The notes below the pieces were generated by a model. That model ran no database searches, had not been told where the DNA came from, and worked only from the letters and a program-made list of their open reading frames with translations. A DNA stretch of 51,876 nt from Sideroxyarcus sp. Lineage in GTDB: Bacteria; Pseudomonadota; Gammaproteobacteria; Burkholderiales; Gallionellaceae. Position numbers and translations under genes: made by a program. This document shows, in pieces, positions 36,606 through 46,256 of this stretch. Numbering within the stretch: position 1 is the first letter of the stretch; each line of letters starts with the position of its first letter. Location of the stretch: contig JAUSBC010000007.1 in the NCBI GenBank assembly GCA_030652215.1, positions 1 to 51,876 of the forward strand, given 5' to 3'.

Positions 36606-38474
36606 ATGGATCACGTAAATAAAGCCGGCACCGGCACATTGACACTTGCCGCACTCGGCATCGTCTACGGCGACATCGGCACCAGCCCGCTATATGCCTT
36701 TAAGGAAGCCTTCGCCGGGTCTCACGGCCTCGCACCCACCGAACCCAATGTGCTCGCGACCTTGTCCGCCCTGTTCTGGGCGATGACGCTGATCATCTCC
36801 ATTAAATATGTATGGGTCATGCTCAAGTTTCACAACGACGGCGAGGGCGGCGTGCTCGCCCTGACCGCATTGGCGAACCGCACTGCCCCTAAGGCGACCC
36901 GCTGGAAAATACTGATCGCCACGGCGGGCATCTTTGCCGCCGCGCTGTTCTACGGCGATGCGCTAATCACACCGGCGATCTCGGTTCTCTCCGCCGTCGA
37001 GGGGCTCAGCGTCGCCGCGCCCACGCTGGAGCATCTGATCATCCCCATCACCATCGGCGTCATCACCGGCCTGTTCTTTATCCAGCGGCATGGCACCGGC
37101 AGCGTGGGCAAGCTGTTCGGCCCGGTGACGCTGCTTTGGTTCGCCGCACTGGCCACACTCGGCGTCGTCAGCATCGCCGAGACACCGTCCGTGCTGTTCG
37201 CGCTGAACCCCATGCATGCCATCCGCTTCGCCATCGAGCATCCGACCGGCATGTTCCTGCTGCTGTCTGCCGTGTTCCTGGCGCTCACCGGGGGCGAGGC
37301 GCTGTATGCGGACATGGGACACTTCGGCGCCAAACCGGTGCGCCTGGCGTGGTACGGACTGGTTTGCCCGGCACTGCTCATCAATTATTTCGGCCAGGGC
37401 GCGCTGGTGTTGCGCTCGGCAGACGCGATACAGAATCCGTTCTATCTGATGTCGCCGGACTGGTTCATGCTGCCGCTGGTCGCGCTGGCCACCGCTGCCA
37501 CGGTGATCGCCTCGCAGGCCACTATTTCCGGTGCCTATTCGATCACGCTGCAGGCGATGCGCATGGGTTATCTGCCGCGCCTGTTCATCCAGCACACTTC
37601 CGATTCGCAGCGCGGGCAGATTTACATTCCCGCCGTGAACTGGACGATGCTGGTCGGGGTCATTATCTTGGTGCTGGAATTTGAAACGTCCGGCGCGCTT
37701 GCCGCCGCCTACGGTATCGCCGTTTCGGGCACCATGATCATCACCACCCTGCTGACCATACTCATCACGCTGATGAAGCCGGGACGGGCGCGCGCGCTGG
37801 TATTGTCCGCCTTGCTGCTCTTCCTGATGCTGGAACTGATGTTCTTCGGCTCCAACCTGACCAAGCTCTTCCACGGCGGCTGGATGCCGCTGGTGTTCGG
37901 GCTGTTCCTGTTCGTAATGCTTTCGACCTGGAAACAGGGCAGCGTTCTCATCGCCGCCCAGCGGCGCAAGCTGGACATCCCGATGGACCTGTTCATCTCC
38001 AGCACGCATTCTGAAATACCGCGCGTACAGGGCACCGCAGTCTATCTGACGGCAGACCCGAGCTTCGTACCCAGCGCGCTGTTCCATAATCTCAAGCACT
38101 TCAAGGTGTTGCACGAACAGACGCTGTTCCTGCACGTGGTGACCGCCGACGTGCCCTACATCGATGCGTCGAAACAACTGACCGTGAAACAACTGGCCCC
38201 CGGCATGTACGACGTTGCGCTGCATTTCGGCTTCCGCCAGGAAGTCGATATCCCCGCCGCGATGGAAAATCTCGCGGCGCACGGACTGGAGATCGAACCC
38301 ATGAGCACGACCTATTTCATTGCGCGCTCCAGCGTGGTCGAAGGCCCGGGCGGCATGCCCGCCTGGCGTTGTGCCCTGTTTTCATGGATGACGCGCCAGT
38401 CGGAAGGGGCAACCAGCTTCTTCAACCTGCCCGCCAATCAGGTGGTCGAACTGGGGACCAAAGTGATGCTGTAA
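36606..38474 (+). CDS. kup: Potassium uptake protein Kup
   Basis: This 622-residue inner-membrane K+/H+ symporter of the KUP/HAK/KT family has 12 predicted helices. Family signatures are LTLAALGIVYGDIGTSPLYA at the N-terminus, LEHLIIPITIGVITGLFFIQ, FLALTGGEALYADMGHFGAK and the following LINYFGQGALVL, and the QATISGAYSITLQAMRMGYL segment. A C-terminal cytosolic domain of about 170 residues follows. AAGGAG lies before the ATG at 36606. It is the third gene in an apparent kdpD-kdpE-kup operon. Confidence 0.96.
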   Translation: MDHVNKAGTGTLTLAALGIVYGDIGTSPLYAFKEAFAGSHGLAPTEPNVLATLSALFWAMTLIISIKYVWVMLKFHNDGEGGVLALTALANRTAPKATRWKILIATAGIFAAALFYGDALITPAISVLSAVEGLSVAAPTLEHLIIPITIGVITGLFFIQRHGTGSVGKLFGPVTLLWFAALATLGVVSIAETPSVLFALNPMHAIRFAIEHPTGMFLLLSAVFLALTGGEALYADMGHFGAKPVRLAWYGLVCPALLINYFGQGALVLRSADAIQNPFYLMSPDWFMLPLVALATAATVIASQATISGAYSITLQAMRMGYLPRLFIQHTSDSQRGQIYIPAVNWTMLVGVIILVLEFETSGALAAAYGIAVSGTMIITTLLTILITLMKPGRARALVLSALLLFLMLELMFFGSNLTKLFHGGWMPLVFGLFLFVMLSTWKQGSVLIAAQRRKLDIPMDLFISSTHSEIPRVQGTAVYLTADPSFVPSALFHNLKHFKVLHEQTLFLHVVTADVPYIDASKQLTVKQLAPGMYDVALHFGFRQEVDIPAAMENLAAHGLEIEPMSTTYFIARSSVVEGPGGMPAWRCALFSWMTRQSEGATSFFNLPANQVVELGTKVML

Positions 38475-38574
38475 CAGAAGTTTCCTGGATTTGCGGTACC
38501 GATATAGCCAGTCTGTGGTTGAAGCAGGCCCAGATTCAGCGGATAATCCCCGCCTTCCTGGAGTTCATTAGCAA

Positions 38575-39150
38575 ATGACCGAATACTTACTCATCCTCGT
38601 CAGCACGGTGTTGGTGAACAATATCGTGATGGTGAAGATACTTGGAATCTGCCCGTTCATGGGCGTATCCAAGAAGCTCGAAGCCGCCATCGGCATGGGT
38701 GCAGCCACGACTTTTGTGCTGACCCTCGCATCCGGCGCCAGCTACCTCATCCAGCACTACCTGCTGGGACCCGATCTGGCTTACCTCACCACGCTGTCGT
38801 TCATCGTGGTCATCGCCGGCATCGTGCAATTCACCGAAATGGTGATCAAGAAGAGCAGCCCCGAGTTGTACCAGATACTCGGCATCTACCTGCCGCTGAT
38901 CACGACCAACTGCGCCGTGCTCGGCATCCCCCTGCTCAACGTGCAGGCCAAACACGACTTCATGCAATCCCTGTTGTTCGGCTTAGGCGGCGCGATGGGC
39001 TTCACGCTGGTGATGATTCTGTTCGCCGGCATCCGCGAGCGCATGGAAGGCGCGGACGTACCCGGCATTTTCAAGGGTACGGCCATTGCCATGGTCACCG
39101 CCGGACTGATGAGTCTGTCTTTCATGGGGTTCTCGGGCCTGGTGAAATGA
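38575..39150 (+). CDS. rnfA: Electron transport complex subunit RnfA
   Basis: This 191-residue integral membrane protein, with six helices, is the RnfA (RsxA) subunit of the ion-translocating ferredoxin:NAD+ oxidoreductase. It begins [20 protein letters not shown], contains [20 protein letters not shown] and ends in the [16 protein letters not shown] helix. [11 protein letters not shown] lies near residue 105. The cysteines in these two membrane motifs ligate the iron-sulfur site between RnfA and RnfE. It starts the rnfABCDGE operon and overlaps rnfB by ATGA. The 100 bp upstream show no clear promoter. Confidence 0.96.
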   Translation: MTEYLLILVSTVLVNNIVMVKILGICPFMGVSKKLEAAIGMGAATTFVLTLASGASYLIQHYLLGPDLAYLTTLSFIVVIAGIVQFTEMVIKKSSPELYQILGIYLPLITTNCAVLGIPLLNVQAKHDFMQSLLFGLGGAMGFTLVMILFAGIRERMEGADVPGIFKGTAIAMVTAGLMSLSFMGFSGLVK

Positions 39151-39722
39151 TCTCTGCACTCTGGGTAATGGTCGGCATCTCTTTGCTGTTGGGCGCGGTA
39201 TTGGGTTATTCCGCGATCAAATTCAAGGTCGAAGGCAATCCGCTGGTGGAGAAGATCGACGCCGTGCTGCCGCAGACGCAATGCGGCCAGTGCGGCTTCC
39301 CCGGCTGCAAGCCCTATGCCGAGGCCATCGCCAAGGGCGAGGCCGACATCAACAAATGCCCGCCCGGCGGCGAGGACGGTATCCGCAAACTGGCCGAGCT
39401 GCTCGGCGTGGATTACAAACCCTTCGGCGAAGGGGCCGGCCCCAAAGCCAAAGCGGTCGCCTTCATCGACGAACAGACATGCATCGGCTGCACGCTGTGC
39501 CTGCAGGCCTGCCCGGTGGATGCCATCGCGGGCGCGGCAAAACAGATGCACACCATCATCGCGTCCGAATGCACGGGCTGCGAATTGTGCGTCGCGCCCT
39601 GCCCGGTCGATTGCATCAGCATGGTGGGACTGCCCGAGAGTATCCAAACCTGGAAATGGCCTTATCCCGTCTATGCGCTTGCCCAGCCACAAACCCCAAC
39701 CCGCGAGATGCCGAAATCATGA
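39147..39722 (+). CDS. rnfB: Electron transport complex subunit RnfB
   Basis: This 191-residue subunit takes electrons from ferredoxin. It has an N-terminal membrane anchor ([20 protein letters not shown]), a [4Fe-4S] motif [15 protein letters not shown] near Cys46 completed by NKCPPGG, and two ferredoxin-like clusters, [14 protein letters not shown] (Cys112 onward) and [14 protein letters not shown] (about 142 onward). The order and cysteine spacing are complete. It overlaps rnfA and rnfC by four bases each. Length matches the proteobacterial RsxB form (192). Confidence 0.96.
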   Translation: MISALWVMVGISLLLGAVLGYSAIKFKVEGNPLVEKIDAVLPQTQCGQCGFPGCKPYAEAIAKGEADINKCPPGGEDGIRKLAELLGVDYKPFGEGAGPKAKAVAFIDEQTCIGCTLCLQACPVDAIAGAAKQMHTIIASECTGCELCVAPCPVDCISMVGLPESIQTWKWPYPVYALAQPQTPTREMPKS

Positions 39723-41401
39723 GAACGCTTGATCATTTTCATGGCGGTATCCATCCGGCCGAACACAAGCTCGAATCGTCCGAGTTGCCGAGCCGCATCG
39801 CGCCGCTGCCGTCGCTGTTGATCCTGCCTTTGCACCAGCATATCGGTGCCGGAGCCAAAGTTCAGGTGCAGGCCGGCGATCACGTATTGAAGGGACAGTT
39901 GCTGGCCAGCGCGCAGGGCATGGTCAGCGCGGCGATTCATGCCCCGACCTCGGGCACGGTCACGGCGGTCCAGCCGCACACCGTGCCCCACCCTTCCCAG
40001 TTGCCCGGGTTGTGCGTACACATCGAGCCGGACGGAAAAGACCAGTGGATAGATCATGCGCCGCTTGAGTACCGCGCCATTCCGAAGTCCGAGTTGCTGG
40101 CAAAACTGCGCGAAGCCGGCATCGTGGGCCTGGGCGGGGCGACGTTCCCGACGCACGTCAAATACAGCCTGGCAACGGACCAGCGCATTCAGACGCTGGT
40201 AATCAACGGCGCCGAATGCGAACCCTGGATCACCACCGATGACAGGCTGATGCGCGAACGCGCGGCGGAAATCGTGCGCGGTATCGAAGTGTTGCGCCAT
40301 CTGGCAGAGCCGGCAGAAACCCTGATCGGCATCGAGGACAACAAACCCCAGGCCATTGCCGCGATGCGCGCGGCCTGCGCCGGCAGCGACATTGAAATCG
40401 TCACCATTCCCACGCTCTATCCCTCGGGCGGCGAAAAACAACTCATCAAGATACTCACCGGCAAGGAAGTGCCCTCCGGTGGCCGGCCCACCGGCATCGG
40501 CGTGGCATGCAGCAACGTGGCGACCGCCTATGCGATCCATCGTTTCGTCGACCACGGCGAGCCGCTCATCTCGCGCCAGATGACCGTGACCGGCAATGTG
40601 CGCACGCCGCAAAACATCGAGGTGCTGATCGGCACGCCGCTGGAAGAGTTGGTCCGGCTTGCGGAACCTTTGCCCGGCGCGACAGGTTATATACTCGGCG
40701 GCCCGATGATGGGCGTGCATATCGACGATTTGCGCTTGCCGGTGGTGAAGGGCAGCAATTGCATCATCGTCAAATCGGCCAAGCTGTTTCCGCCCGCCGA
40801 GCCGGCCATGCCCTGCATACGCTGCGCGCGCTGCGCTGCTGCGTGCCCCGCCGACCTGCAGCCGCAGGAATTGCACTGGTTTTCCAAAGCCAGGGATTTC
40901 GGCAAGACCCAGGAATACAGCCTGTTCGATTGCATCGAGTGCGGCGCCTGCGCCTACGTCTGCCCCAGCCATATCCCGCTGGTGCAGTACTTCCGTTTCG
41001 CCAAGAGCGAGATCTGGCAGCGCGAGCGCGAAACGCAGGCCGCCGAAATCGCGCGCGAGCGCCACGAATTCCGCATGGAACGTATCGAACGCGAGAAACG
41101 GGAAAAGGCCGAGCGCCTGGCGCTGAAGGAAAAAGCCGCGACCGCCGCCAAGCCGGCCGCGCCCATCGCCGCTCCCGTCATGATCAATCCGGATGCCGAT
41201 CCGGACGACACATTGCAGATGCGTATCGACGCCGCCATGACTCGCGCCAAGGAACAGGCCGCGACCGCCCAGCCCCGCAACACCGAAAACCTGACGCCGC
41301 AGCAACAGGCCAAAGTCGCCGAGATCGAAGCGCGCCGCGCCAAGTTCAGCGAGTTGGCATCGAATGCCGGTGCCGATGACGAATCGTCGAAAAAAAGCTG
41401 A
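39719..41401 (+). CDS. rnfC: Electron transport complex subunit RnfC
   Basis: This 560-residue peripheral subunit passes electrons toward NAD(H) and binds FMN and two [4Fe-4S] clusters. It starts [20 protein letters not shown], contains the NADH/FMN-binding [20 protein letters not shown] and [16 protein letters not shown], and carries [15 protein letters not shown] (Cys366 onward) and [14 protein letters not shown] (Cys405 onward). The C-terminal 140 residues are charged, alanine-rich and helical, as in gammaproteobacterial RsxC, where that tail is longer. A 123-nt gap with no strong element separates it from rnfD. Confidence 0.96.
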   Translation: MRTLDHFHGGIHPAEHKLESSELPSRIAPLPSLLILPLHQHIGAGAKVQVQAGDHVLKGQLLASAQGMVSAAIHAPTSGTVTAVQPHTVPHPSQLPGLCVHIEPDGKDQWIDHAPLEYRAIPKSELLAKLREAGIVGLGGATFPTHVKYSLATDQRIQTLVINGAECEPWITTDDRLMRERAAEIVRGIEVLRHLAEPAETLIGIEDNKPQAIAAMRAACAGSDIEIVTIPTLYPSGGEKQLIKILTGKEVPSGGRPTGIGVACSNVATAYAIHRFVDHGEPLISRQMTVTGNVRTPQNIEVLIGTPLEELVRLAEPLPGATGYILGGPMMGVHIDDLRLPVVKGSNCIIVKSAKLFPPAEPAMPCIRCARCAAACPADLQPQELHWFSKARDFGKTQEYSLFDCIECGACAYVCPSHIPLVQYFRFAKSEIWQRERETQAAEIARERHEFRMERIEREKREKAERLALKEKAATAAKPAAPIAAPVMINPDADPDDTLQMRIDAAMTRAKEQAATAQPRNTENLTPQQQAKVAEIEARRAKFSELASNAGADDESSKKS

Positions 41402-41419
41402 AGGCGGGACGGGCCACCG

Positions 41420-41521
41420 ATGAATACGCATCAAACACAACTTAATTCGCTGGCACACGCAGGATGGGCGCTGGTTCGTGCCCGCGCGAATTGCCTGTCT
41501 GCCACCCAACAGGACAAATAG
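41420..41521 (+). other. Short open frame between rnfC and rnfD, doubtful
   Basis: A 33-codon frame starts MNTHQTQLNSLAHAGWALVR and ends two bases before the ATG pair of rnfD. No good ribosome-binding site precedes it. It fills most of the only sizeable gap in an otherwise overlapping operon and could serve as a translational bridge; chance is as likely. Confidence 0.2.
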
Positions 41522-41524
41522 ACA

Positions 41525-42556
41525 ATGATGTGGTCATCCCCTTTCGTCACCCAAGCCACCAGCGTCAGCCAGATCATGCTGCGCGTCCTGCTGGCCCTGA
41601 TCCCCGGCATCGCCATGTATGTGTGGTTTTTCGGCCCGGCGGTTCTGGTGTCGATCACGCTGGCTTCGATCACCGCACTGGCGACCGAAGCGGCCATGCT
41701 CAAGCTGCGCAACCGTCCGCTCAAACCGTTCCTGACCGATAACAGCGCCTTGATCACGGCCTGGCTGCTGGCGCTGTCCTTGCCCGCGCTGGCCCCGTGG
41801 TGGCTGGTGGTGGTCGGCACCGCATTTGCCATCGCCGTATCCAAGCACCTCTACGGCGGACTGGGCAACAACCCGTTCAATCCGGCCATGATCGGCTATG
41901 CCGTGCTCATCATTTCCTTCCCGGCGCACATGACGCACTGGCTCACGCCGCACGGACTGGGCGGCATCGAACTGTCTTTCGCCCAGCAACTGGACTATAT
42001 CTTCGGCGGCATCCTGCCGTCCGGTTTGACGCTGGACGCGCTGACCATGGCAACCCCGCTGGACACGCTGAAGACGCAATTGCATCTCGGACTGTCGGTG
42101 GGCGACATACGCGAAATGCCGATCTACGGCCGTCTCGCCGGTCACGGCAGCGAGATGGTGGCCATCGCTTACGCCATCGGCGGCATCTACCTGCTGTACA
42201 CGCGCGTCATCAACTGGCTCATCCCGACAACCTACCTTGTCACCTTGTTCGTGATCGCCGGCATCTTCCACCTGGCCGACCCCGTGCACTACGCCGCTCC
42301 CCTGTTCCACTGGTTTGCCGGAGCGGCGATGCTGGGCGCGTTTTTCATTTTCACCGATCCGGTCGGCGGGTCGACCACGTTCCGGGGCAGAATCATCTAC
42401 GCCGCAGGCGCGGCGCTCATCACCTTCCTGATTCGCACCTTCGGCAGTTTCCCGGATGGCGTGGCGTTCGCCGCGCTGCTGATGAACATCTGCGTGCCGC
42501 TGATCGACATCTGGACCCAGCCCAAGGTATTCGGCAAGAAGGGGGGCGGCAAATGA
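41525..42556 (+). CDS. rnfD: Electron transport complex subunit RnfD
   Basis: This 343-residue NqrB-related membrane subunit is expected to carry a covalent FMN. It begins SPFVTQATSVSQIMLRVLLA and contains the GGLGNNPFNPAMIGYAVLII stretch; the threonine-containing DALTMATPLDTLKT matches the flavin-attachment motif (T in ATPLD). The LFHWFAGAAMLGAFFIFTDP segment is also conserved. About nine helices are predicted. Two ATG codons stand in tandem at the start; the first is used here. It overlaps rnfG by four bases. Confidence 0.95.
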   Translation: MMWSSPFVTQATSVSQIMLRVLLALIPGIAMYVWFFGPAVLVSITLASITALATEAAMLKLRNRPLKPFLTDNSALITAWLLALSLPALAPWWLVVVGTAFAIAVSKHLYGGLGNNPFNPAMIGYAVLIISFPAHMTHWLTPHGLGGIELSFAQQLDYIFGGILPSGLTLDALTMATPLDTLKTQLHLGLSVGDIREMPIYGRLAGHGSEMVAIAYAIGGIYLLYTRVINWLIPTTYLVTLFVIAGIFHLADPVHYAAPLFHWFAGAAMLGAFFIFTDPVGGSTTFRGRIIYAAGAALITFLIRTFGSFPDGVAFAALLMNICVPLIDIWTQPKVFGKKGGGK

Positions 42557-43200
42557 AACGCATCGCACGCTCCTCGCTGCAGACCGCAGCCAATCTGGTG
42601 TTTTTCGCCGTCCTCGCCACGGCGATCCTGTCCACCACCTTCTTCATGACGCGCGACGCTATCGTGAAAAGCGAAGAGGCGGTGAAGCTGAAGCTCATCA
42701 TGCAGATCGTTCCCTCGACCCTGTTCGACAACGACATCATCCAGGACAAACTTTCCATCCCCGCCAGCGAGCTGCTGGGCACCGATGATGAGACCATTGC
42801 CTACCGCGCCCGCCTCAAAGGCGAGCCGACTGCCGTGGTGCTGGAATCCGTCGCGCCGGACGGCTACAGCGGCAGGATATCGCTCGTGCTTGCGGTGCGC
42901 GCCAACGGCGAACTGGCCGGCGTGCGCGTCGTCGCGCACAAGGAAACGCCCGGCCTGGGCGACTACATCGAACTCACCAAAAGCACATGGATCACGGTTT
43001 TCGACGGCAAGTCGCGCGCAGCGTATAAAGATGCCGACTGGAAAGTAAAGAAAGACGGCGGACAGTTCGAGCATATGGCGGGCGCCACCATCACGCCGCG
43101 CGCCATCGTCAAGGCGGTGAACAAGGCGCTGATCTATTTCGAAGAGAACCGAGACAAGCTGTTCGCCGCAGCCGAGCCGAAGAAGGAGGAAGCAAAATGA
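42553..43200 (+). CDS. rnfG: Electron transport complex subunit RnfG
   Basis: This 215-residue subunit has one N-terminal membrane helix ([20 protein letters not shown]) and a periplasmic FMN-binding domain. The flavin-attachment motif is present as [11 protein letters not shown], with the threonine in the S/TGAT-type pattern, and the preceding [11 protein letters not shown] and [21 protein letters not shown] strands ([20 protein letters not shown]) match the family. The ATG at 42553 overlaps the end of rnfD and the stop overlaps rnfE. FMN is loaded by an ApbE-type transferase, which is not encoded in the window. Confidence 0.95.
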   Translation: MKRIARSSLQTAANLVFFAVLATAILSTTFFMTRDAIVKSEEAVKLKLIMQIVPSTLFDNDIIQDKLSIPASELLGTDDETIAYRARLKGEPTAVVLESVAPDGYSGRISLVLAVRANGELAGVRVVAHKETPGLGDYIELTKSTWITVFDGKSRAAYKDADWKVKKDGGQFEHMAGATITPRAIVKAVNKALIYFEENRDKLFAAAEPKKEEAK

Positions 43201-43898
43201 ACCTTCAAGAAACCAAAGACATTTTCTACAACGGCCTGTGGAAACAAAACCCGGGCATCGTGCAATTGCTCGGCCTGTGCCCGTTGCTTGCGGTGAGCAG
43301 CACCGTGGTAAACGGGGTCAGTCTCGGTCTGGCGACTGCACTGGTCATGGCCCTGAGCGGCGCTTCCATCGCCCCCATCCGCAGTTACGTGCCGAACGAG
43401 ATCCGCATTCCGGTGTTCATCCTGATCATCGCGGTGCTGGTCACCGTGGTGAAATATCTGATGAACGCCTATATGTACGGTCTCTTCGTCGTGCTGGGCA
43501 TTTTCATTCCGCTCATCGTCACCAACTGCATCGTGCTGGCGCGCGTGGAAGCCTTCGCCTCCAAGAATTCCGCACTGCCTTCCGCGCTGGACGGTATTGC
43601 CATGGGTCTGGGGCTGACCGCCGTGCTCGGCGCGCTGGGCGCGATGCGCGAGATTATCGGCAAAGGCACCTTATTTTCCGGCATCGACCTCGCCCTGGGT
43701 GATATGGCGCAGGGCTGGGTGCTGCATGTCATCCCCGATTACAAGGGCTTCCTGCTCGCCATCCTGCCGCCCGGCGCCTTCATCGGACTGGGACTGCTGA
43801 TCGCTGGCAAGAACTGGCTCAATCTGCGCGCCGAGCAAAAAGCGCGCAGCAAACCGGCCACCGTGGCGAACGCCAGCCCGGAAGCCGCACAAGGATGA
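43197..43898 (+). CDS. rnfE: Electron transport complex subunit RnfE
   Basis: This 233-residue membrane subunit is homologous to RnfA and pairs with it. It begins [20 protein letters not shown], has [20 protein letters not shown] with its conserved cysteine, and a second cysteine in [20 protein letters not shown]. Six helices are expected, and a charged C-terminal tail follows. It overlaps rnfG and nth by four bases each, so rnfABCDGE-nth is one translationally coupled chain apart from the rnfC-rnfD gap. Confidence 0.95.
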   Translation: MNLQETKDIFYNGLWKQNPGIVQLLGLCPLLAVSSTVVNGVSLGLATALVMALSGASIAPIRSYVPNEIRIPVFILIIAVLVTVVKYLMNAYMYGLFVVLGIFIPLIVTNCIVLARVEAFASKNSALPSALDGIAMGLGLTAVLGALGAMREIIGKGTLFSGIDLALGDMAQGWVLHVIPDYKGFLLAILPPGAFIGLGLLIAGKNWLNLRAEQKARSKPATVANASPEAAQG

Positions 43899-44530
43899 AC
43901 CCTGCGAAACGCCGCGAGATATTCTTGCGGCTGCAAGCAGCCAACCCCCACCCCACCACCGAACTCGTTCATTCGACGCCGTTCGAATTGCTGGTCGCGG
44001 TAATCCTCTCGGCACAAGCCACCGACAAAAGCGTCAACCTCGCCACACGCGAACTGTTCCCCGTCGCCAACACGCCGCAAAAAATTCTCGACCTGGGCGA
44101 AGCCGGTCTGCGCGAGTACGTGCAGCGCATCGGCCTGTACCAGACCAAGAGCCGACACATCATCGGCATGTGCCGCATGCTGCTGGAACTGCACGCTGGT
44201 TGCGTGCCGCAGACACGCGAGGCGCTGGAAGCATTGCCCGGCGTGGGCCGCAAGACCGCCAACGTGATCCTCAACACCGCCTTCGGCCAACCCACCATCG
44301 CCGTTGATACGCACATCTTCCGCGTGAGCAACCGCACCGGCCTGGCGCCCGGCAAGGACGTGACAGAGGTCGAGAAGAAACTGGTCAAGTTCGTGCCCGA
44401 GGAATTCAGACTCGACGCGCACCACTGGCTGATTCTGCATGGCCGCTACACCTGCGTGGCGCGCAAACCAAAGTGCCGCGAGTGCATCATTCAGGACTTG
44501 TGTGAATTCAAAGAGAAGAATTTCGATTGA
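43895..44530 (+). CDS. nth: Endonuclease III
   Basis: This 211-residue DNA glycosylase/AP lyase removes oxidised pyrimidines. The helix-hairpin-helix is [13 protein letters not shown], with the catalytic lysine in GRKTA, and the catalytic aspartate is in [13 protein letters not shown]. The C-terminal [4Fe-4S] loop [17 protein letters not shown] has the exact C-x6-C-x2-C-x5-C spacing. Length equals E. coli Nth. Placement straight after rnfE (four-base overlap) is the common proteobacterial order. The DNA repair role is unrelated to Rnf function, though both proteins carry iron-sulfur clusters. Confidence 0.97.
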   Translation: MNPAKRREIFLRLQAANPHPTTELVHSTPFELLVAVILSAQATDKSVNLATRELFPVANTPQKILDLGEAGLREYVQRIGLYQTKSRHIIGMCRMLLELHAGCVPQTREALEALPGVGRKTANVILNTAFGQPTIAVDTHIFRVSNRTGLAPGKDVTEVEKKLVKFVPEEFRLDAHHWLILHGRYTCVARKPKCRECIIQDLCEFKEKNFD

Positions 44531-44552
44531 TTCGGCCAGCTTCGCGTGCCGG

Positions 44553-46256
44553 CTAACTTCTTTCCGTCTTGCACCGGTACATGGCCTGATCGGCTGCCGC
44601 GATCAGGGTGGAGGCGGTGCTGCCGTCCTGCGGATATCGCCCGACGCCGATGCTGCCGCCGGACTCCAGTTCAATATCCTGGTACGGAACCGGCAACGAC
44701 AGGGATGCCTGAACCTTGTGCACGATGTGTTCGACCGATGCGTCGTCCCAGGTGCCTTCGAGCAGGACGATGAACTCGTCTCCGCCGATCCGCGCCGCCG
44801 TATCGGACTCGCGCAACAGCGACTGCAAGCGCTGCGCCACCGCCTGCAGCACCGCATCGCCGGCGGCATGTCCATGCACGTCGTTAATGGCCTTGAAGTT
44901 GTCGAGGTCGATGAACAGCAGGGTGAGCTGCGTCTCCTGGCGCCTGGCGCGGGCCAGGGCCCGCTCCAGCCGATCCAGGAACAGGCGGCGGTTGGGCAGT
45001 CCGGTCAGACTGTCATGGCTGGCGAGATGATCGAGTTTATCCTGCTGCTCGTGCAGATCTTCGATCTGCTTGTGTATCTGCGTCACCATGTGTTCGATGC
45101 TGAGTGCAAGCTCGCCGATCTCGTCGCTGCGCGCAACCGGCAGCTCCCCGATGGTTCCACCCGCAGAAAAACGTCTCACCCCCGACACGATCTGATGCAA
45201 CGGCCGGACAAGCGCGCGCACCAGCACGATGGCGAGCAGGATCGCCAATACGCTGAAACTCAAGACAATACTCAGCGTCTCCGCAGCGAGCCGGTTGCTT
45301 TCGGCCAGCACGCTGGATAGCGGTTGCGAAAGTCCGAGGATGAATTCATCTTCGGCTTCCAGTCCCGGCAACGATTGGGAGATGAAAGCCGCGACCAGCG
45401 CTTCGGAAGCCCCGCCCGTGTGATGCCCGGATGTGACCACATAGTCCTCGCGCGGCCGACTACCACTCAGCAGCACGGCGGTCTCCGGAAAATCATCCTG
45501 TACGAGCGCATCCTGGCCGCGGTCGAAAGCAAAACTGCGGGCGGGATCGGGATGGATCAGGAAGTCACCCCTGCCGTTGGCCAGGTACAGCCGCAACTCG
45601 GGCGGCAGGTCGACCGCAAGCTGCACAAACAAGCTCTCAAGATCGACATTGATCACCACCAGCCCGATTGCATTGCCTTCAGTGTCGCGCACCGGTGCGG
45701 AAAACTGCAGTGAAGGCCGCGCTTCGCCCGCATGCGCGCCAATCTCGTGGTTGATCGAAGCGCGCGATACATACACGCTGCCGGGCGGCAGGCGCAGGGC
45801 GTCGAAGACGTAGGGATAGTGTCCTTTCTCCTGCAGGTCTTCGCCTTCGATATGCAGGATGCTGCCCATGCCGCGATCTACCCTGATGCGCTCCCGCCCG
45901 TAATTATCGGCCTCGATCAGGCGCATCTGGAAATACTCTGGATGCACTGCCAGCATGCGCTCGAACAGCAGCGCCACGTTGCGTTCGCTCAATTGCTGAA
46001 AATCCGCAGCAGTGTTCTGCAGTATGCGTACCGCCTGCGGGTGCTGCGCAAACATGCGGGCATCGGTCGCAGTACCTTTCAGCGCGACTGTCACCTGCCG
46101 CATCAGCACGCGGGTAGCGGTCAGCAGGCGCTCCTCCGAGGCCTTGACCAGTTGGTCGCGGCTCGCCTGATAGGCAAAGTAACCCGTCAGCCCGGTACCC
46201 AGCACTCCGAACAGCACCAGCGTCAGTCCGAGCTGCCATGCGATAGGGAACCTCAC
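44553..46256 (-). CDS. Membrane diguanylate cyclase with periplasmic sensor domain
   Basis: This 567-residue protein starts at a GTG (46256) that overlaps the upstream stop as GTGA. Two helices (WQLGLTLVLFGVLGTGLTGY near residue 7 and LSFSVLAILLAIVLVRALV near 335) enclose a large periplasmic domain of about 290 residues with a Cache-like pattern (FSAPVRDTEGNAIGLVVINV, then SLFVQLAVD). A HAMP-like linker (RFSAGGTIGELPVARSDEIG) and a coiled coil lead to a GGDEF domain with SHDSLTGLPNRRLFLDRLER, DLDNFKAINDVHGHAAGDA and the intact active site RIGGDEFIVLLEG. No EAL domain follows. Its partner is the binding protein at 46253. Confidence 0.92.
   Translation of the reverse strand: MRFPIAWQLGLTLVLFGVLGTGLTGYFAYQASRDQLVKASEERLLTATRVLMRQVTVALKGTATDARMFAQHPQAVRILQNTAADFQQLSERNVALLFERMLAVHPEYFQMRLIEADNYGRERIRVDRGMGSILHIEGEDLQEKGHYPYVFDALRLPPGSVYVSRASINHEIGAHAGEARPSLQFSAPVRDTEGNAIGLVVINVDLESLFVQLAVDLPPELRLYLANGRGDFLIHPDPARSFAFDRGQDALVQDDFPETAVLLSGSRPREDYVVTSGHHTGGASEALVAAFISQSLPGLEAEDEFILGLSQPLSSVLAESNRLAAETLSIVLSFSVLAILLAIVLVRALVRPLHQIVSGVRRFSAGGTIGELPVARSDEIGELALSIEHMVTQIHKQIEDLHEQQDKLDHLASHDSLTGLPNRRLFLDRLERALARARRQETQLTLLFIDLDNFKAINDVHGHAAGDAVLQAVAQRLQSLLRESDTAARIGGDEFIVLLEGTWDDASVEHIVHKVQASLSLPVPYQDIELESGGSIGVGRYPQDGSTASTLIAAADQAMYRCKTERS

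Noticed and set aside
36963..38282. Minus-strand open frame of about 439 codons opposite kup
   Set aside because: Kup fits the plus strand completely; the antisense translation is rich in histidine, glutamine and glycine, typical of a shadow frame.
39671..41509. Long minus-strand open frame of about 612 codons opposite rnfC
   Set aside because: rnfC on the plus strand is unmistakable by its iron-sulfur motifs. The antisense frame has no ribosome-binding site or recognisable motif and is a by-product of high GC at third positions.
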